Positions 35,297-44,192 are shown, numbered from the stretch's first letter. The stretch: DNA of 64,000 nucleotides from Acidobacteriota bacterium (GCA_020637335.1 JACJWC010000012.1:114950-178949); one strand, 5' to 3'. Program-made: numbers and translations. Notes: generated by a model not told the origin, from the sequence alone.

Positions 35297-37225
35297 TTAG
35301 ACGGCAGGGGCGTTCGGGTCTGGGAATAGGCCCAGGCCCTTCGGACTTGGTTTTTCAGGTGGGCTCTTGGGCCCAGGTTTGTTGTTGGAGGGTTGCTCAA
35401 GCGTGACTTCTTCCCCGCGAACGATTTGCATAATTTGCCATTCTTCGAGGGTTTCCAGTTCGAGCAATTTCTCTGTCATGGTTTCGACCACATGGCGATG
35501 ATCATCCAGGATCTTAGAGGCCCGCGCTTCACCTTCTTCGACTAGGCGCCGAACTTCCTTGTCGATCACCTGAGCGGTGACCTCCGAAATGTTTTGACTA
35601 CGGTAGAAATCGCGGCCAAGGAACGGCATCGAACTAGGATCGCGCAACATGACAGGGCCAACCTCGCGGCTCATACCCATTTCACAGATCATGGAACGTG
35701 CGATTTTGGTGGCCATCTCGATATCTTGAGAGGCACCAGAAGTTTGTTGATTGAGGAAAATCGCCTCAGCACAACGGCCACCCATCAAAATCGCCAGGCG
35801 ATTGCGCAGGTATGTTGCCGAATAGGAGTGGCGGTCATCAATCGGTAATTGAACGGTTACGCCCAAGGCGCGGCCACGCGGAATGATTGTCACTTTGTGG
35901 ACAGGATCAGACTCACCAATCAAAGCTGCGACAATCGCGTGACCCGACTCGTGAATAGCCGTCATGCGCTTTTCTTCTTCGCTGAGAATCATGCTGCGCC
36001 GTTCAGCGCCCATCATGACTTTATCTTTGGCATCTTCAAAATCTATCCGTTCAACCAGCTTCTTGCTGCGGCGTGCCGCAAAAAGTGCCGCTTCGTTGAC
36101 CAAATTGGCCAAGTCCGCTCCGGCAAAACCAGGCGTACCACGGGCAATGGTTTGCAGATCGACATCGGGTCCAACGGGTACCTTGCGCGTGTGGACCCGG
36201 AGAATTTCCTGGCGGCCTTTCACATCGGGCAAGTCAACTACAACTCGGCGATCGAATCGACCGGGCCGTAAAATGGCGGGATCGAGAACATCGGGACGGT
36301 TGGTTGCTGCAACCAAAATGACCCCGTCATTGGACTCAAAGCCATCCATCTCGACCAGCAGTTGGTTAAGGGTTTGTTCGCGTTCATCATGACCGCCGCC
36401 CATACCGGCACCGCGATGACGACCAACCGCATCAATTTCATCGATAAAGATGATGCAGGGTGCATTCTTTTTGCCCTGTTCAAATAGGTCACGTACCCGT
36501 GAGGCGCCGACACCAACAAACATTTCGACAAAATCGGAACCGGAAATGGAGAAAAACGGTACATTGGCTTCGCCTGCGGTGGCGCGGGCCAACAGGGTTT
36601 TCCCAGTTCCCGGAGGACCCATCATCAAGACGCCTTTGGGGATCTTCCCACCCAGGCGCTGAAATTTTTGGGGTTCCTTGAGGAAATCGATAATTTCCTG
36701 GAGCTCTTCTTTGGCCTCATCACAGCCGGCCACATCCTTAAAGGTGATCTTTTTCTGACTGGCATTCAGCAATTTAGCGCGGCTTTTCCCAAACATCATG
36801 GCGCGGTTACCACCGGCTTGCATTTGGCGAATAAAGAAAATCCAAATTAAAAGGATGAGCGCCAAAGGAATCCCGTAGCCGAGCAGGTTCAAGATCATCT
36901 GGGACGCGCTATCATTACTGATTTTCATGGTTTCTACGCTATCCCAAGTTAAAACCTTGGGAATGAAATCGTCATAAAAGAAATATTCGCTGACAAAACC
37001 TTTGGCGTTTTGTGAGCCAATTGCTTGTTCGTTAAAAAATTCGCCTTCCAGTTTATCCGGGGAAATCTTCAAACTCTTAATCATGCCTTTATCGCCGTAC
37101 TTAACCACTTCGTTAAAGGGAATTTCGGCAATGGCGGCGACTGGCCGTGCGATGATGAGATAGAGGAATACGGCTGCGCACAGAATCAATCCCCACATCG
37201 CAACGTTTCGGATCTTGTTACTCAA
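35297..37225 (-). CDS. ftsH: ATP-dependent zinc metalloprotease FtsH
   Basis: The membrane AAA protease that degrades short-lived and damaged membrane and cytoplasmic proteins, 642 residues. The first membrane helix is followed by a small periplasmic domain and a second helix (IPLALILLIWIFFIRQM). The AAA module has Walker A (GPPGTGKT), Walker B (CIIFIDEIDAVG), the substrate pore motif near FVEMFVG and the second region of homology (ATNRPDVLDPAILRPGRFDR). The zinc protease motif is HESGH. I chose TTG at 37225 because AGGGAG is 9 bases upstream; TTG at 37249 has none. Last gene of the HTH-EIIA/clc/tilS/ftsH run; tilS-ftsH adjacency is widely conserved. Confidence 0.97.
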   Translation of the reverse strand: MSNKIRNVAMWGLILCAAVFLYLIIARPVAAIAEIPFNEVVKYGDKGMIKSLKISPDKLEGEFFNEQAIGSQNAKGFVSEYFFYDDFIPKVLTWDSVETMKISNDSASQMILNLLGYGIPLALILLIWIFFIRQMQAGGNRAMMFGKSRAKLLNASQKKITFKDVAGCDEAKEELQEIIDFLKEPQKFQRLGGKIPKGVLMMGPPGTGKTLLARATAGEANVPFFSISGSDFVEMFVGVGASRVRDLFEQGKKNAPCIIFIDEIDAVGRHRGAGMGGGHDEREQTLNQLLVEMDGFESNDGVILVAATNRPDVLDPAILRPGRFDRRVVVDLPDVKGRQEILRVHTRKVPVGPDVDLQTIARGTPGFAGADLANLVNEAALFAARRSKKLVERIDFEDAKDKVMMGAERRSMILSEEEKRMTAIHESGHAIVAALIGESDPVHKVTIIPRGRALGVTVQLPIDDRHSYSATYLRNRLAILMGGRCAEAIFLNQQTSGASQDIEMATKIARSMICEMGMSREVGPVMLRDPSSMPFLGRDFYRSQNISEVTAQVIDKEVRRLVEEGEARASKILDDHRHVVETMTEKLLELETLEEWQIMQIVRGEEVTLEQPSNNKPGPKSPPEKPSPKGLGLFPDPNAPAV

Positions 37226-37282
37226 AATATTGTGCTCCCTCTTAGGCAATCAAAAGCCTATTTTATCCTATTAAACCAAGGT

Positions 37283-38581
37283 TCAGGTCGAAGTATTTCC
37301 GCGGCCCGGTGCGGAACCCATCGTTGGGTTAGACGAAAAAAAGGTCAATTGGGTTTGCTTTATGCGAATAAGCTCTCTTTCCGCAAGTGTTTGAAGTTCT
37401 GTCCAGCTCATTTTCCCGCGATCGGTTACCAGATCCGGCAAAATGGAACGCCACCGCAAAGGCAGCTTTTCTTTACGGTAGCGCTCCTTTTGATGTTTCG
37501 GCAAGCAAACAGGCAAACTAAAGTTTCCCGATAGTTGCCAATCCTCAAAAAGGTGAAACTGCTCACTTTGGGCCGGCCCCGGCTCCAAAAAAAACCGCAG
37601 TGGCCCCCATTGCAATTCAACCGACCAGGCAAAGGGCAGGGGCTCAAATTCGAAATGCGGCCAGAACACAAGGGCATCGCTATCACAGTAAAAAGTGCCT
37701 GATTTGGTGGTCCAAGATCCGATTTGGCCAGACTCAAGCCAGTCGATGGTGATGGCCCGTTGGTGTGCAGTTAAGAAAGGCCGGCCGACCCGATCCAAAA
37801 ACAAATCCAATAAATAAGGCCACAAGTAGGGTTGGTCTGCAGAAAAAGCGGTGCGCGCAAGACCATCGTTGACCCAATGTTGCTCGGCAACCATTTGAGC
37901 AGCCCTTTTAAGGTGGGCCTGTTGGGTATGGAATTGACCTAACCAGCGTCCGAGTCGGTCGCCAAACCGGAAATGAAAGGCCTCCAATTCGGGAATCACC
38001 TGGTGGCGCAGGAGGTTGCGCAGATGGGAAGTATCGCTGTTTGTTGGATCCAGGACATGCGGAACTTGGGCTTTTTGGGCGTGGTTAAGAATTTCTTTTC
38101 TAGACATTTGCAGAAGAGGGCGAACCACTTGAGCATTTTGTGGAAACATGCCGAGCGGTGTGGTTAGGTTGGCGCCCCGCAGAAGCAAATGGAAAAAAGA
38201 TTCGATTTGATCGTCAGCATGGTGTGCGGTCAAGATTAAATCATGGGCGCCTGCCAAGGACTGGAAAAAAGCGTAACGAGCTTGACGCGCCTGGCCTTCA
38301 AAATTTTGTTGTGGATCCGCATTAAATCTCAATAACGAGAGTGGGATGCCCTTGGTTTGGCAGTAAGACTGGACCAGGTCCAAGGCGCAATAGGCAAATG
38401 GACCCGTTCCGTGGTGCACATGCGCGACCCTAATCTTTTTTTGTGGAACCAGGCGCAACAAGCAGTCCAAAAGGACCATGGAATCCACACCACCGCTGAC
38501 CCCAACCCACAAGTGATCCGCGCCTAAAAACGGCTCTGAATGGAGAGGTTTTGCCAATCGCTGCAGTAAAGGCGATTTCAT
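37283..38581 (-). CDS. tilS: tRNA(Ile)-lysidine synthase TilS
   Basis: A cytoplasmic enzyme that converts C34 of the CAU-anticodon tRNA-Ile to lysidine, 432 residues. The N-terminal PP-loop is SGGVDSM, followed by HVHHGTG, the HHADDQIESFFHLLLRG motif and LLQMSRKEI. The C-terminal TilS substrate-binding region (about 300-415) ends RSILPDLV. Its start overlaps the stop of the ClC gene by 4 bp. ftsH follows after 57 bp. This is an essential function, and no second copy is visible here. Confidence 0.95.
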   Translation of the reverse strand: MKSPLLQRLAKPLHSEPFLGADHLWVGVSGGVDSMVLLDCLLRLVPQKKIRVAHVHHGTGPFAYCALDLVQSYCQTKGIPLSLLRFNADPQQNFEGQARQARYAFFQSLAGAHDLILTAHHADDQIESFFHLLLRGANLTTPLGMFPQNAQVVRPLLQMSRKEILNHAQKAQVPHVLDPTNSDTSHLRNLLRHQVIPELEAFHFRFGDRLGRWLGQFHTQQAHLKRAAQMVAEQHWVNDGLARTAFSADQPYLWPYLLDLFLDRVGRPFLTAHQRAITIDWLESGQIGSWTTKSGTFYCDSDALVFWPHFEFEPLPFAWSVELQWGPLRFFLEPGPAQSEQFHLFEDWQLSGNFSLPVCLPKHQKERYRKEKLPLRWRSILPDLVTDRGKMSWTELQTLAERELIRIKQTQLTFFSSNPTMGSAPGRGNTST

Positions 38582-40338
38582 TGGTCTTGTTGCACCACGG
38601 TTTCATTGCGCAGGAAATCGAATACACGGCCTTTACTGGCCACACCGCGCAAGGTGCCATCCGCACGCACCACCGCTACATCCTGAACTTGAGGGTCACT
38701 CAAGCGGGCAAGGAGTTGGTCCGGTGCTTCGGTCTCCGCCATGGGCACCGTGTTTTTGGCCAACTGAAAAAGGGTGATCAAGGTATGCAGGGCCTGATCA
38801 TTCAAGTAGGGTTTGAGATCGTGAAAATACACCAGCCCCACAAATTGTTGATCGCGATCGACCAGGGCAAATAAACGCCCAATTTCGGCATACTGCGGAT
38901 GGTCAAATAGATCACCCAGTGTCATTTGCGCGGGAAGTTGGGGAACCGTGTCCAATAATTCCTGCCAATCGGCATCCGCCAACAATTGTTCCTGGGACCC
39001 GCGCGGTTTGAATAAGCCAGCAAAAATCAAGTCCCGCGTATAGATAGATCCGGTATTAAAAAAACGGGAGACGAGAAAGGAAGTCAACGTGCACAGCATC
39101 AGGGGTAAGATCAGGTCATACGAGCCACAAATCTCCAGAACCAGGAAAATACCTGTGAGCGGCGCAACCATGATGCCGGCGACCACAGCCGCCATACCAC
39201 CCAAGGCATAGGCGCCCGGTTGAACAAATAAATCCGAACCGAGCCACTGTAACAAACTGCCAAACAACAAGCCCAAAGATGAACCCAGAAACAAGCTTGG
39301 GGCAAAAACCCCGCCTGCACCGCCACTCCCTAAAGTCAGGGAAGTCGCTAAAATCCTCAAAAACAACAGGATAAAAACCATATAAAGCGGTAGGAGGCTC
39401 TCGTTGCGCAGGAACTGATGGATCAGGTCATAACCTTCACCCATGACTTCTGGAACAGCCAATGCCACCAGTCCCACACCCAACCCGCCACAGCCCGCGA
39501 CCAAGCTGCCCAGCAGCGGAATTCGATGAAAGACCGCGTGGGCCTTGCGCAGCGACAAAAGCAACAAAGCCCCGACAACGGCACAGATCACACCTAAAAG
39601 ACCAAAACCCACCAAGTCGTATGGCGTGTGATACAGCGGTTCGCGCGGAAACGGAATTTTGTGGCCCATCAAAAGACGAGAAACCTGAGTCGCAACCGCA
39701 GCCGAGGTAACGGTCGGTACGAGATTGCGCGCCTTCCACTCGCCCAAAATCACTTCAAGTGAAAAAACCAGTCCGGTCAGGGGTGCATTAAAAATGCCCC
39801 CAATCGCACCCGATGTTCCACAGGCAATCAACAGGGAACGGTGCCTCTCGGGCATTTTGAATAATCGGCTGACCAAGGAACCCGCAGCAGCACCACTCAC
39901 CACAATTGGGCCTTCCAAACCTGCTGCACCGCCAGATCCCACGGTCAAAAATGAAGAGACCAAACGGGAAAACAACATTCGGCTGGGTAAGATGCCGCGC
40001 CCAATCGTGACACTGCGAATCACATCGGGCACACCGTGCCCGCTCATGTCGCGAAAAATACGCTGTTGAATAAAAATCCCTAACACAGCTCCACAAGCCG
40101 GAAAAAACAACTGATAAAGCGGGTTGGGAAGTTGGTGGCGCAAATGTTCCAGCTGATGGACCGATAAATTGAGCACAACGCCAGCAAAACCGGCAATACA
40201 ACCCACCACGGCGCCGAGCGCCATCAATGTCATCGCTTCCTTGGTCTGGTACATGCGCAAGCCCAGAACCGTTTGGGAATCGGTCGGCTGACCCTCTTGG
40301 CTAAGCAGTTCTTTTAACCAAGCCATCAACCGTTTCAC
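38578..40338 (-). CDS. ClC-family chloride channel/antiporter with CBS domains
   Basis: A 586-residue ClC protein. Selectivity motifs are GHGVPD (usual GSGIPE), GSGGAAGLEGPIV (usual GREGP; the gating Glu is present), GIFNAPLTGLVFSLE and GSGGAGGVFAPSL. About 445-575 is a CBS pair (LGDLFDHPQYAEIGRLFALVDRDQQFVGLVYFHDL and DVAVVRADGTLRGVASKG by region) that could bind nucleotides. It overlaps both neighbours by 4 bp, so it is translationally coupled to the HTH-EIIA protein before it and tilS after it. Whether it is a channel or a Cl-/H+ exchanger cannot be told. Confidence 0.93.
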   Translation of the reverse strand: MKRLMAWLKELLSQEGQPTDSQTVLGLRMYQTKEAMTLMALGAVVGCIAGFAGVVLNLSVHQLEHLRHQLPNPLYQLFFPACGAVLGIFIQQRIFRDMSGHGVPDVIRSVTIGRGILPSRMLFSRLVSSFLTVGSGGAAGLEGPIVVSGAAAGSLVSRLFKMPERHRSLLIACGTSGAIGGIFNAPLTGLVFSLEVILGEWKARNLVPTVTSAAVATQVSRLLMGHKIPFPREPLYHTPYDLVGFGLLGVICAVVGALLLLSLRKAHAVFHRIPLLGSLVAGCGGLGVGLVALAVPEVMGEGYDLIHQFLRNESLLPLYMVFILLFLRILATSLTLGSGGAGGVFAPSLFLGSSLGLLFGSLLQWLGSDLFVQPGAYALGGMAAVVAGIMVAPLTGIFLVLEICGSYDLILPLMLCTLTSFLVSRFFNTGSIYTRDLIFAGLFKPRGSQEQLLADADWQELLDTVPQLPAQMTLGDLFDHPQYAEIGRLFALVDRDQQFVGLVYFHDLKPYLNDQALHTLITLFQLAKNTVPMAETEAPDQLLARLSDPQVQDVAVVRADGTLRGVASKGRVFDFLRNETVVQQDQ

Positions 40339-41003
40339 AAAGCGCCCACAAAGAGGTCATGCAAAGCCTGGGGTGAAGATTGTTCCCAGGCGGCGCGGAT
40401 GGCCTTTCGAGTATCTGAATTTTTGACCTTGGCGGCAATTTGGCTCATCAAAGTCAGGTGGTTGCGCATGTCACGCGCCAAAATCAAAAAGAAGCAAAAG
40501 ACGGGGTGGCCATCAATGGCGCCCATTTCAAGCGGGTCCGTCAGTAGAAATCCACCGACAATATTTTGGTTAAGCTTCAAAAATTCAGGATTTTGGGGAT
40601 GTGGCAAGGCAATGCCGTGACCAATCCCGGTTGAGCATAGGTTTTCGCGTGCCAAAAGCGCCTCAACCAGTCCGGTTGGGACTTTCTCACCAAAAATCGC
40701 CCCGAGTGCCTGCTCAAATATTTCTTCAAGCACAGAGCTTGGAGCGATTTGATAAACCCCACCTAACTGAAGGGCGTCCACCAAGGCACTTTCCTCGGGG
40801 TTGTTGGGTGCTGTTTTGGGCTCATCGCGCTGCAGTTTGTGAAGACCTTTGGCAATCGCCCATTCGCGGATGTCCCGAACCGGAAAAAGCGTGGTCGCAC
40901 CGTGCTTTTTGTGGGGCACGATACCCTGCCGGACCCAGCGCAGAAGGGTGTGTTCGGGTACGTTCAGGTATTTGGCTGCCTGGTGAATATCCAGAAAATC
41001 CAT
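40335..41003 (-). CDS. Helix-turn-helix + PTS EIIA(Ntr)-like protein
   Basis: A 222-residue protein joining a MerR/excisionase-type helix-turn-helix (about 1-60: FLDIHQAAKYLNVPEHTLLRWVRQG, FPVRDIREWAIAKG, quoted in parts) to a type-2 PTS EIIA domain (about 75-222) with the phospho-His motif GIALPHP (His135). No EI, HPr or EIIB gene is in the window. It looks like a cytoplasmic sensor of PTS-Ntr phosphorylation. The ATG at 41003 is preferred because a TATAAT box overlaps the ATG at 41030. It is first in the clc-tilS-ftsH operon, with a 4-bp overlap to clc. Confidence 0.82.
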   Translation of the reverse strand: MDFLDIHQAAKYLNVPEHTLLRWVRQGIVPHKKHGATTLFPVRDIREWAIAKGLHKLQRDEPKTAPNNPEESALVDALQLGGVYQIAPSSVLEEIFEQALGAIFGEKVPTGLVEALLARENLCSTGIGHGIALPHPQNPEFLKLNQNIVGGFLLTDPLEMGAIDGHPVFCFFLILARDMRNHLTLMSQIAAKVKNSDTRKAIRAAWEQSSPQALHDLFVGAL

Positions 41004-41028
41004 GGCTTTTTGCCCCACTCCTCTATTC

Positions 41029-41034
41029 ATTATA
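41029..41034 (-). promoter_or_regulatory. -10 box of the HTH-EIIA/clc/tilS/ftsH operon
   Basis: A perfect TATAAT on the minus strand, 26 bp before the chosen start codon. No good -35 lies 16-18 bp upstream (GGTCTC at best), so activation may be needed. Confidence 0.45.
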
Positions 41035-41056
41035 GCTAGGGGAAATTAATCGAGAC

Positions 41057-42226
41057 CTACTGTTTTGGTGGTTGGGCCATTTTTTGCTGGACTTCATCAA
41101 TCAAAGCCAAAAAGGCTTGGTCATTCAACAATTTGGCCAATTGACGGGCCTGACCCAATTCCGCATTAGCCTTCCCGGTTTGGCCAATAAAAACCCAGAA
41201 GGAAGCCTGATTGAAATGGAATAACATTTTCTCGAAGTCGCTGCTGAGATGGTCCGAGGATCGTTGCCCAATAATGTCCGATATCCGGTCGCGAGATGCG
41301 GAGAAACAGGACAAAAACGCTTGAAAGGCGGCCGGATCCAATTCGCGATCGCGCAGCCAAAGCGCAATGTAGCGGCGCAGGAAATCTGGATCTTTGGGCG
41401 CCAATGCTGCAGGAAGACCATCGCGCCACATGGCAAAGTGTTCCGGGGCAAGCCTTAATCCGACAGCTACAGTTTTACATGCTGCCTCGTTATGGCCCAG
41501 GCGCACGTGGGCAATCGTGGTCGCATGCAGCATAAATAATCGATCTGCCAATGCATAAGAGTCATTAAAGAAATTTTTGGCCACCGATAAAACGTCTTCA
41601 TTTTTACCCAAGTCCAAAAGGCATTCGATCAGGGTGGTTGCAATGTCTCTCCGGTGGGGTTCGGCAGCATAGGCTTTTTGGCAGCGGTCCAAGTCTGTTG
41701 CAGACCAAGTCCCATTTTGCTGACGATCCCATTTGGCCAAGGCAACCCGCAGAAAGGGGGTCGTTATGTTGCGCTCCTCTGCTCTTACAAACAGCTCGTG
41801 AATCCGGTCTGCATCCATTTTGAGTCGAGGTTGGAGCATTTTGCCCTGGCCGTGGTAGAGGTAGTAGGCAATTGCCAGTTGAACCTCAAAGGAGTCAGGG
41901 AACCCTTCGCGAAAGTTCATCAACAGCGCTTCCAGATTCAGTTCAGAGGCTTGTGTTTCAACATGTCCCCCAGCTTTGGGATCGGAGCGAAAGAAGTCAA
42001 CCTTCTCTTGAGAATCCATATCGCGCAGGTAAAAAACGCGGAACCCCACTTCCTGCACGTATTGGTCGACGGTCAGAAAGGTGTATTGGAGCAAGTCGTT
42101 GGGGCTTGGATTCTCCGCTATGTCGTGCTGCAGGGATCGCGCAGCGGAGAGGTATTGGCGATCCTGAATTTTGGCCTGCCACGAGGCATTTTGAAAAAAA
42201 AACACATTAAGCAATAAAAAATGCAT
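41057..42226 (-). CDS. Exported helical-repeat protein, function unknown
   Basis: A 389-residue protein with a signal peptide (MHFLLLNVFFFQNASWQ) and a soluble, helix-rich body. TPR-like helices appear around 180-300 (DIATTLIECLLDLGKNEDVLSVAK, CKTVAVGLRLAPEHFAMWRDG, given in parts) and a last helical pair at the end. GGGAGGG lies six bases before the ATG at 42226; ATG/TTG codons at 42232 and 42241 overlap that site. No family name can be given. It is divergent from the pilin gene. Confidence 0.6.
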   Translation of the reverse strand: MHFLLLNVFFFQNASWQAKIQDRQYLSAARSLQHDIAENPSPNDLLQYTFLTVDQYVQEVGFRVFYLRDMDSQEKVDFFRSDPKAGGHVETQASELNLEALLMNFREGFPDSFEVQLAIAYYLYHGQGKMLQPRLKMDADRIHELFVRAEERNITTPFLRVALAKWDRQQNGTWSATDLDRCQKAYAAEPHRRDIATTLIECLLDLGKNEDVLSVAKNFFNDSYALADRLFMLHATTIAHVRLGHNEAACKTVAVGLRLAPEHFAMWRDGLPAALAPKDPDFLRRYIALWLRDRELDPAAFQAFLSCFSASRDRISDIIGQRSSDHLSSDFEKMLFHFNQASFWVFIGQTGKANAELGQARQLAKLLNDQAFLALIDEVQQKMAQPPKQ

Positions 42227-42290
42227 GAACATCCCTCCCAAAGTTGGGGTTCGGAAGTACTATAAACCAAGCATTTGTGATTTGCGAAAC

Positions 42291-42320
42291 TTGACAAGGA
42301 TTTCAGCAGAGTTTTAGATT
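42291..42320 (+). promoter_or_regulatory. Sigma70-type promoter of the pilin gene
   Basis: A perfect TTGACA (42291-42296) is 17-18 bp before TTAGAT/TAGATT (42314-42320). The leader then carries GGGGGAGG, 7 bases before the ATG. Confidence 0.6.
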
Positions 42321-42344
42321 CAGTTATTATGGGGGAGGTCCCAA

Positions 42345-42779
42345 ATGAAAATGACCAAAGGTTTCAGTTTAATTGAGGTCATGGTGGTGGTGGCCATCAT
42401 AGCCTTGCTTTCCGCGTTCGCGATTCCGTCCTACATGCGCAGCCGCTGCAAAGCGGATTGGGGCGAGTTACAAAGTTGCCTGTCGGATATGTCGCTCCGG
42501 CTGGAGAACTACCGTTCCAATCACGGCCTGTATCCGCCGCAATCCACGGCATTAGCGGATATTGGATTGGCGGCCGATTACAATTGCGGTCGTCACTATA
42601 AGGGTTCCATCGAGATAGGTAACTCCCAAACCAGTTACAAAGTGATCGTGAATGATACGAAGGAAAAATTGTGGTGCTCCAAAAATCCAGGAGATGACGA
42701 ATGGGTCGTAATTAATTCAAGCACCAAGGTTTATCACACCAAAAACAGTGTAGATGGGAAGACGGAACCCCTACCCTGA
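42345..42779 (+). CDS. Type IV pilin-like protein (class III prepilin signal)
   Basis: A 144-residue prepilin. A short basic leader MKMTKG is cut before FSLIEVMVVVAIIALLSAFAIPSY, with the invariant Glu5 of the mature protein. The globular head has four cysteines (CKADWGELQSC, YNCG, LWC), giving probable disulfides as in PilE/PilA-type subunits. It has its own strong promoter and ribosome site. The next gene encodes only the first half of a prepilin peptidase. No pilB/pilC/pilQ genes are in the window, so assembly genes must lie elsewhere. Confidence 0.9.
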   Translation: MKMTKGFSLIEVMVVVAIIALLSAFAIPSYMRSRCKADWGELQSCLSDMSLRLENYRSNHGLYPPQSTALADIGLAADYNCGRHYKGSIEIGNSQTSYKVIVNDTKEKLWCSKNPGDDEWVVINSSTKVYHTKNSVDGKTEPLP

Positions 42780-42874
42780 GCTGGTCAGAATTCTTCAGGG
42801 CCCTGGGCTACATTTATTACACGCCCTGGGCTCTTTTCCTTTGGGGTGCATGTTGGGCGTCGTTTTTTAACGTT

Positions 42875-43255
42875 GTGCTTTACAGGTACCCTATAGGGCG
42901 CAGTGTGGTCCGACCGGGTTCAGCCTGCCCACGTTGCAAGAATGTCATCAAATTTTATGACAACATCCCCATTCTCAGTTGGTTAATTCTGCGCGGGAAG
43001 TGCCGCAACTGCAGCCTGGCCATCCCGATTCGTTACCTATTGGTAGAAGCCGCTGGAGGGTGTTTATGGTTAATCGGCTGGTTCGTCTATCCCCAAAATC
43101 CACTGCGCGGGTTTTGGCTGGGCAGCACATTGGGATTAGCGGTCGCTTTGCTCACGTGCTTAGTCCGCTTTAAGCGCGCGCCTTGGTACCTGTGGTTGGT
43201 CAACATTTTCTTGTGGGCAGTTGGGTTAGTTAAAATCCTGCTCACTAAGCCATAA
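42875..43255 (+). CDS. Prepilin-peptidase N-terminal half (zinc/methylation domain), catalytic half absent
   Basis: This carries the PilD N-terminal domain: CPRC and CRNC zinc knuckles, YDNIPILSWLILRG and IPIRYLLVE. Two or three further membrane helices follow, and then it stops. The A24 protease half, with its two membrane aspartates (including GxGD), is missing; there is no Asp after the YDN motif. The first standard start is GTG at 42875, but homologous sequence extends upstream in frame (LFLWGACWASFFNVVLYR is the PilD first helix), back to a CTG at 42776 that overlaps the pilin stop (CTGA). The true start is therefore probably non-canonical. It overlaps the convergent YmdB gene by 30 bp. 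Confidence 0.75.
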   Translation: MLYRYPIGRSVVRPGSACPRCKNVIKFYDNIPILSWLILRGKCRNCSLAIPIRYLLVEAAGGCLWLIGWFVYPQNPLRGFWLGSTLGLAVALLTCLVRFKRAPWYLWLVNIFLWAVGLVKILLTKP

Positions 43256-44053
43256 GGGTTTCACAAACGTGCACTGGCCCGTTTGTCGGTCCAAGTCGTA
43301 CACACAGCCGCCCAAACGAACATCGCCTGATGCAACCTCGAACCGGGCTTTTTCAAGGGTTAAAAACGACTGCAAAACGGATTCTTTGCGCATGCCAATC
43401 ACCGAGTCATAAGGCCCAGTCATACCCAAATCTGTGAGGTAGCCCGTGTATTCATCGAGGATACGTGCATCTGCCGTCGGCACGTGGGTATGGGTACCCC
43501 ACACGGCGGAAAAGCGGCCTGCCACCCAAAATCCCAAGGCCATTTTTTCAGAAGTTGTCTCCGCATGCACATCCAACAGGTAAAAATTGGTTTTGCCGGC
43601 CTGATCAAAATGGGGTTCCAGCGCCCGAAAAGGACAATCATAGGGCTTCATAAATGTGCGCCCCATCACATTCAGTAAACAAATGGGAAGTTCCAGGTGA
43701 CCGGATAGACGTAGCTCGGTTTGGCCCGGCCCTCCAGGCGCAAAATTCAGGGGTCGAACCATACGATCGGCATGATCCATCCACGTTTTTTCGCCGCGTT
43801 GGTCGTAATGGTGATTGCCAGAGGTCATGGCGTCAATGCCCGCATCTAGCAGCTCCTTATAAGAGTCTTCTGTAATGCCGAATCCACCCGAGGCGTTCTC
43901 AATATTGGCGATGCACAAATCCACTTTTAATTTCTGGCGCAGACTGGAGAGATTTTTTTTAATCCATTGGCGACCGGGCCGACCAATGATGTCGCCAATG
44001 GCCAACAACCGAACCTGATTCTCCAGCGGTTCTTTAATGTGCTCCAAATCCAT
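43226..44053 (-). CDS. YmdB-family metallophosphoesterase (TIGR00282-like)
   Basis: A 275-residue dimetal phosphoesterase. Motifs in order: LLAIGDIIGRPGR, CIANIENASGGFGI, MTSGNHHYDQ (usual GNHxWD), LLDVHAETTSEK and WGTHTHVPTAD. Family members such as Bacillus YmdB hydrolyse cyclic nucleotides and influence RNA turnover and motility/biofilm choice. The start ATG at 44053 begins just before the first conserved strand; the frame extends 29 codons upstream through the candidate RNA region and lacks similarity. It closes the minus-strand pheST/zapA block. Confidence 0.9.
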   Translation of the reverse strand: MDLEHIKEPLENQVRLLAIGDIIGRPGRQWIKKNLSSLRQKLKVDLCIANIENASGGFGITEDSYKELLDAGIDAMTSGNHHYDQRGEKTWMDHADRMVRPLNFAPGGPGQTELRLSGHLELPICLLNVMGRTFMKPYDCPFRALEPHFDQAGKTNFYLLDVHAETTSEKMALGFWVAGRFSAVWGTHTHVPTADARILDEYTGYLTDLGMTGPYDSVIGMRKESVLQSFLTLEKARFEVASGDVRLGGCVYDLDRQTGQCTFVKPLWLSEQDFN

Positions 44054-44065
44054 CACCGTCCGCGA

Positions 44066-44192
44066 AAAGGGCCCCCGCCAAAACCGTGTAGTTACAACAA
44101 TCGAACCTGGCTTGTCCAGGTGGGCGCCTCGAGATTTCAAACTTGGGTTGCCCTAACGCGAGGGTGTACACGCTGTTGAGCTGTTGGCTCCC
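44066..44192 (-). ncRNA. Candidate structured RNA (6S-like) between zapA and ymdB
   Basis: The 181-bp gap after zapA is the usual home of 6S RNA (ssrS) in many bacteria. On the minus strand nested complementarity is visible: GGG 44192-44190 and GCCAA 44188-44184 pair with TTGGC 44081-44077 and CCC 44071-44069. GTGTA 44171-44167 pairs with TACAC 44090-44086. A 6-bp hairpin ACCTGG/CCAGGT sits on the 3' side, and CCCT/AGGG on the 5' side. The last paired base is followed by TTTT. The rod-with-central-bubble layout recalls 6S RNA; primary-sequence identity is not demonstrated and no clear promoter is seen. Confidence 0.3.

Noticed and set aside
44054..44140. 29-codon extension of the YmdB-type gene
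   Set aside because: No conserved residues before MDLEHIK, and the stretch overlaps the candidate RNA.
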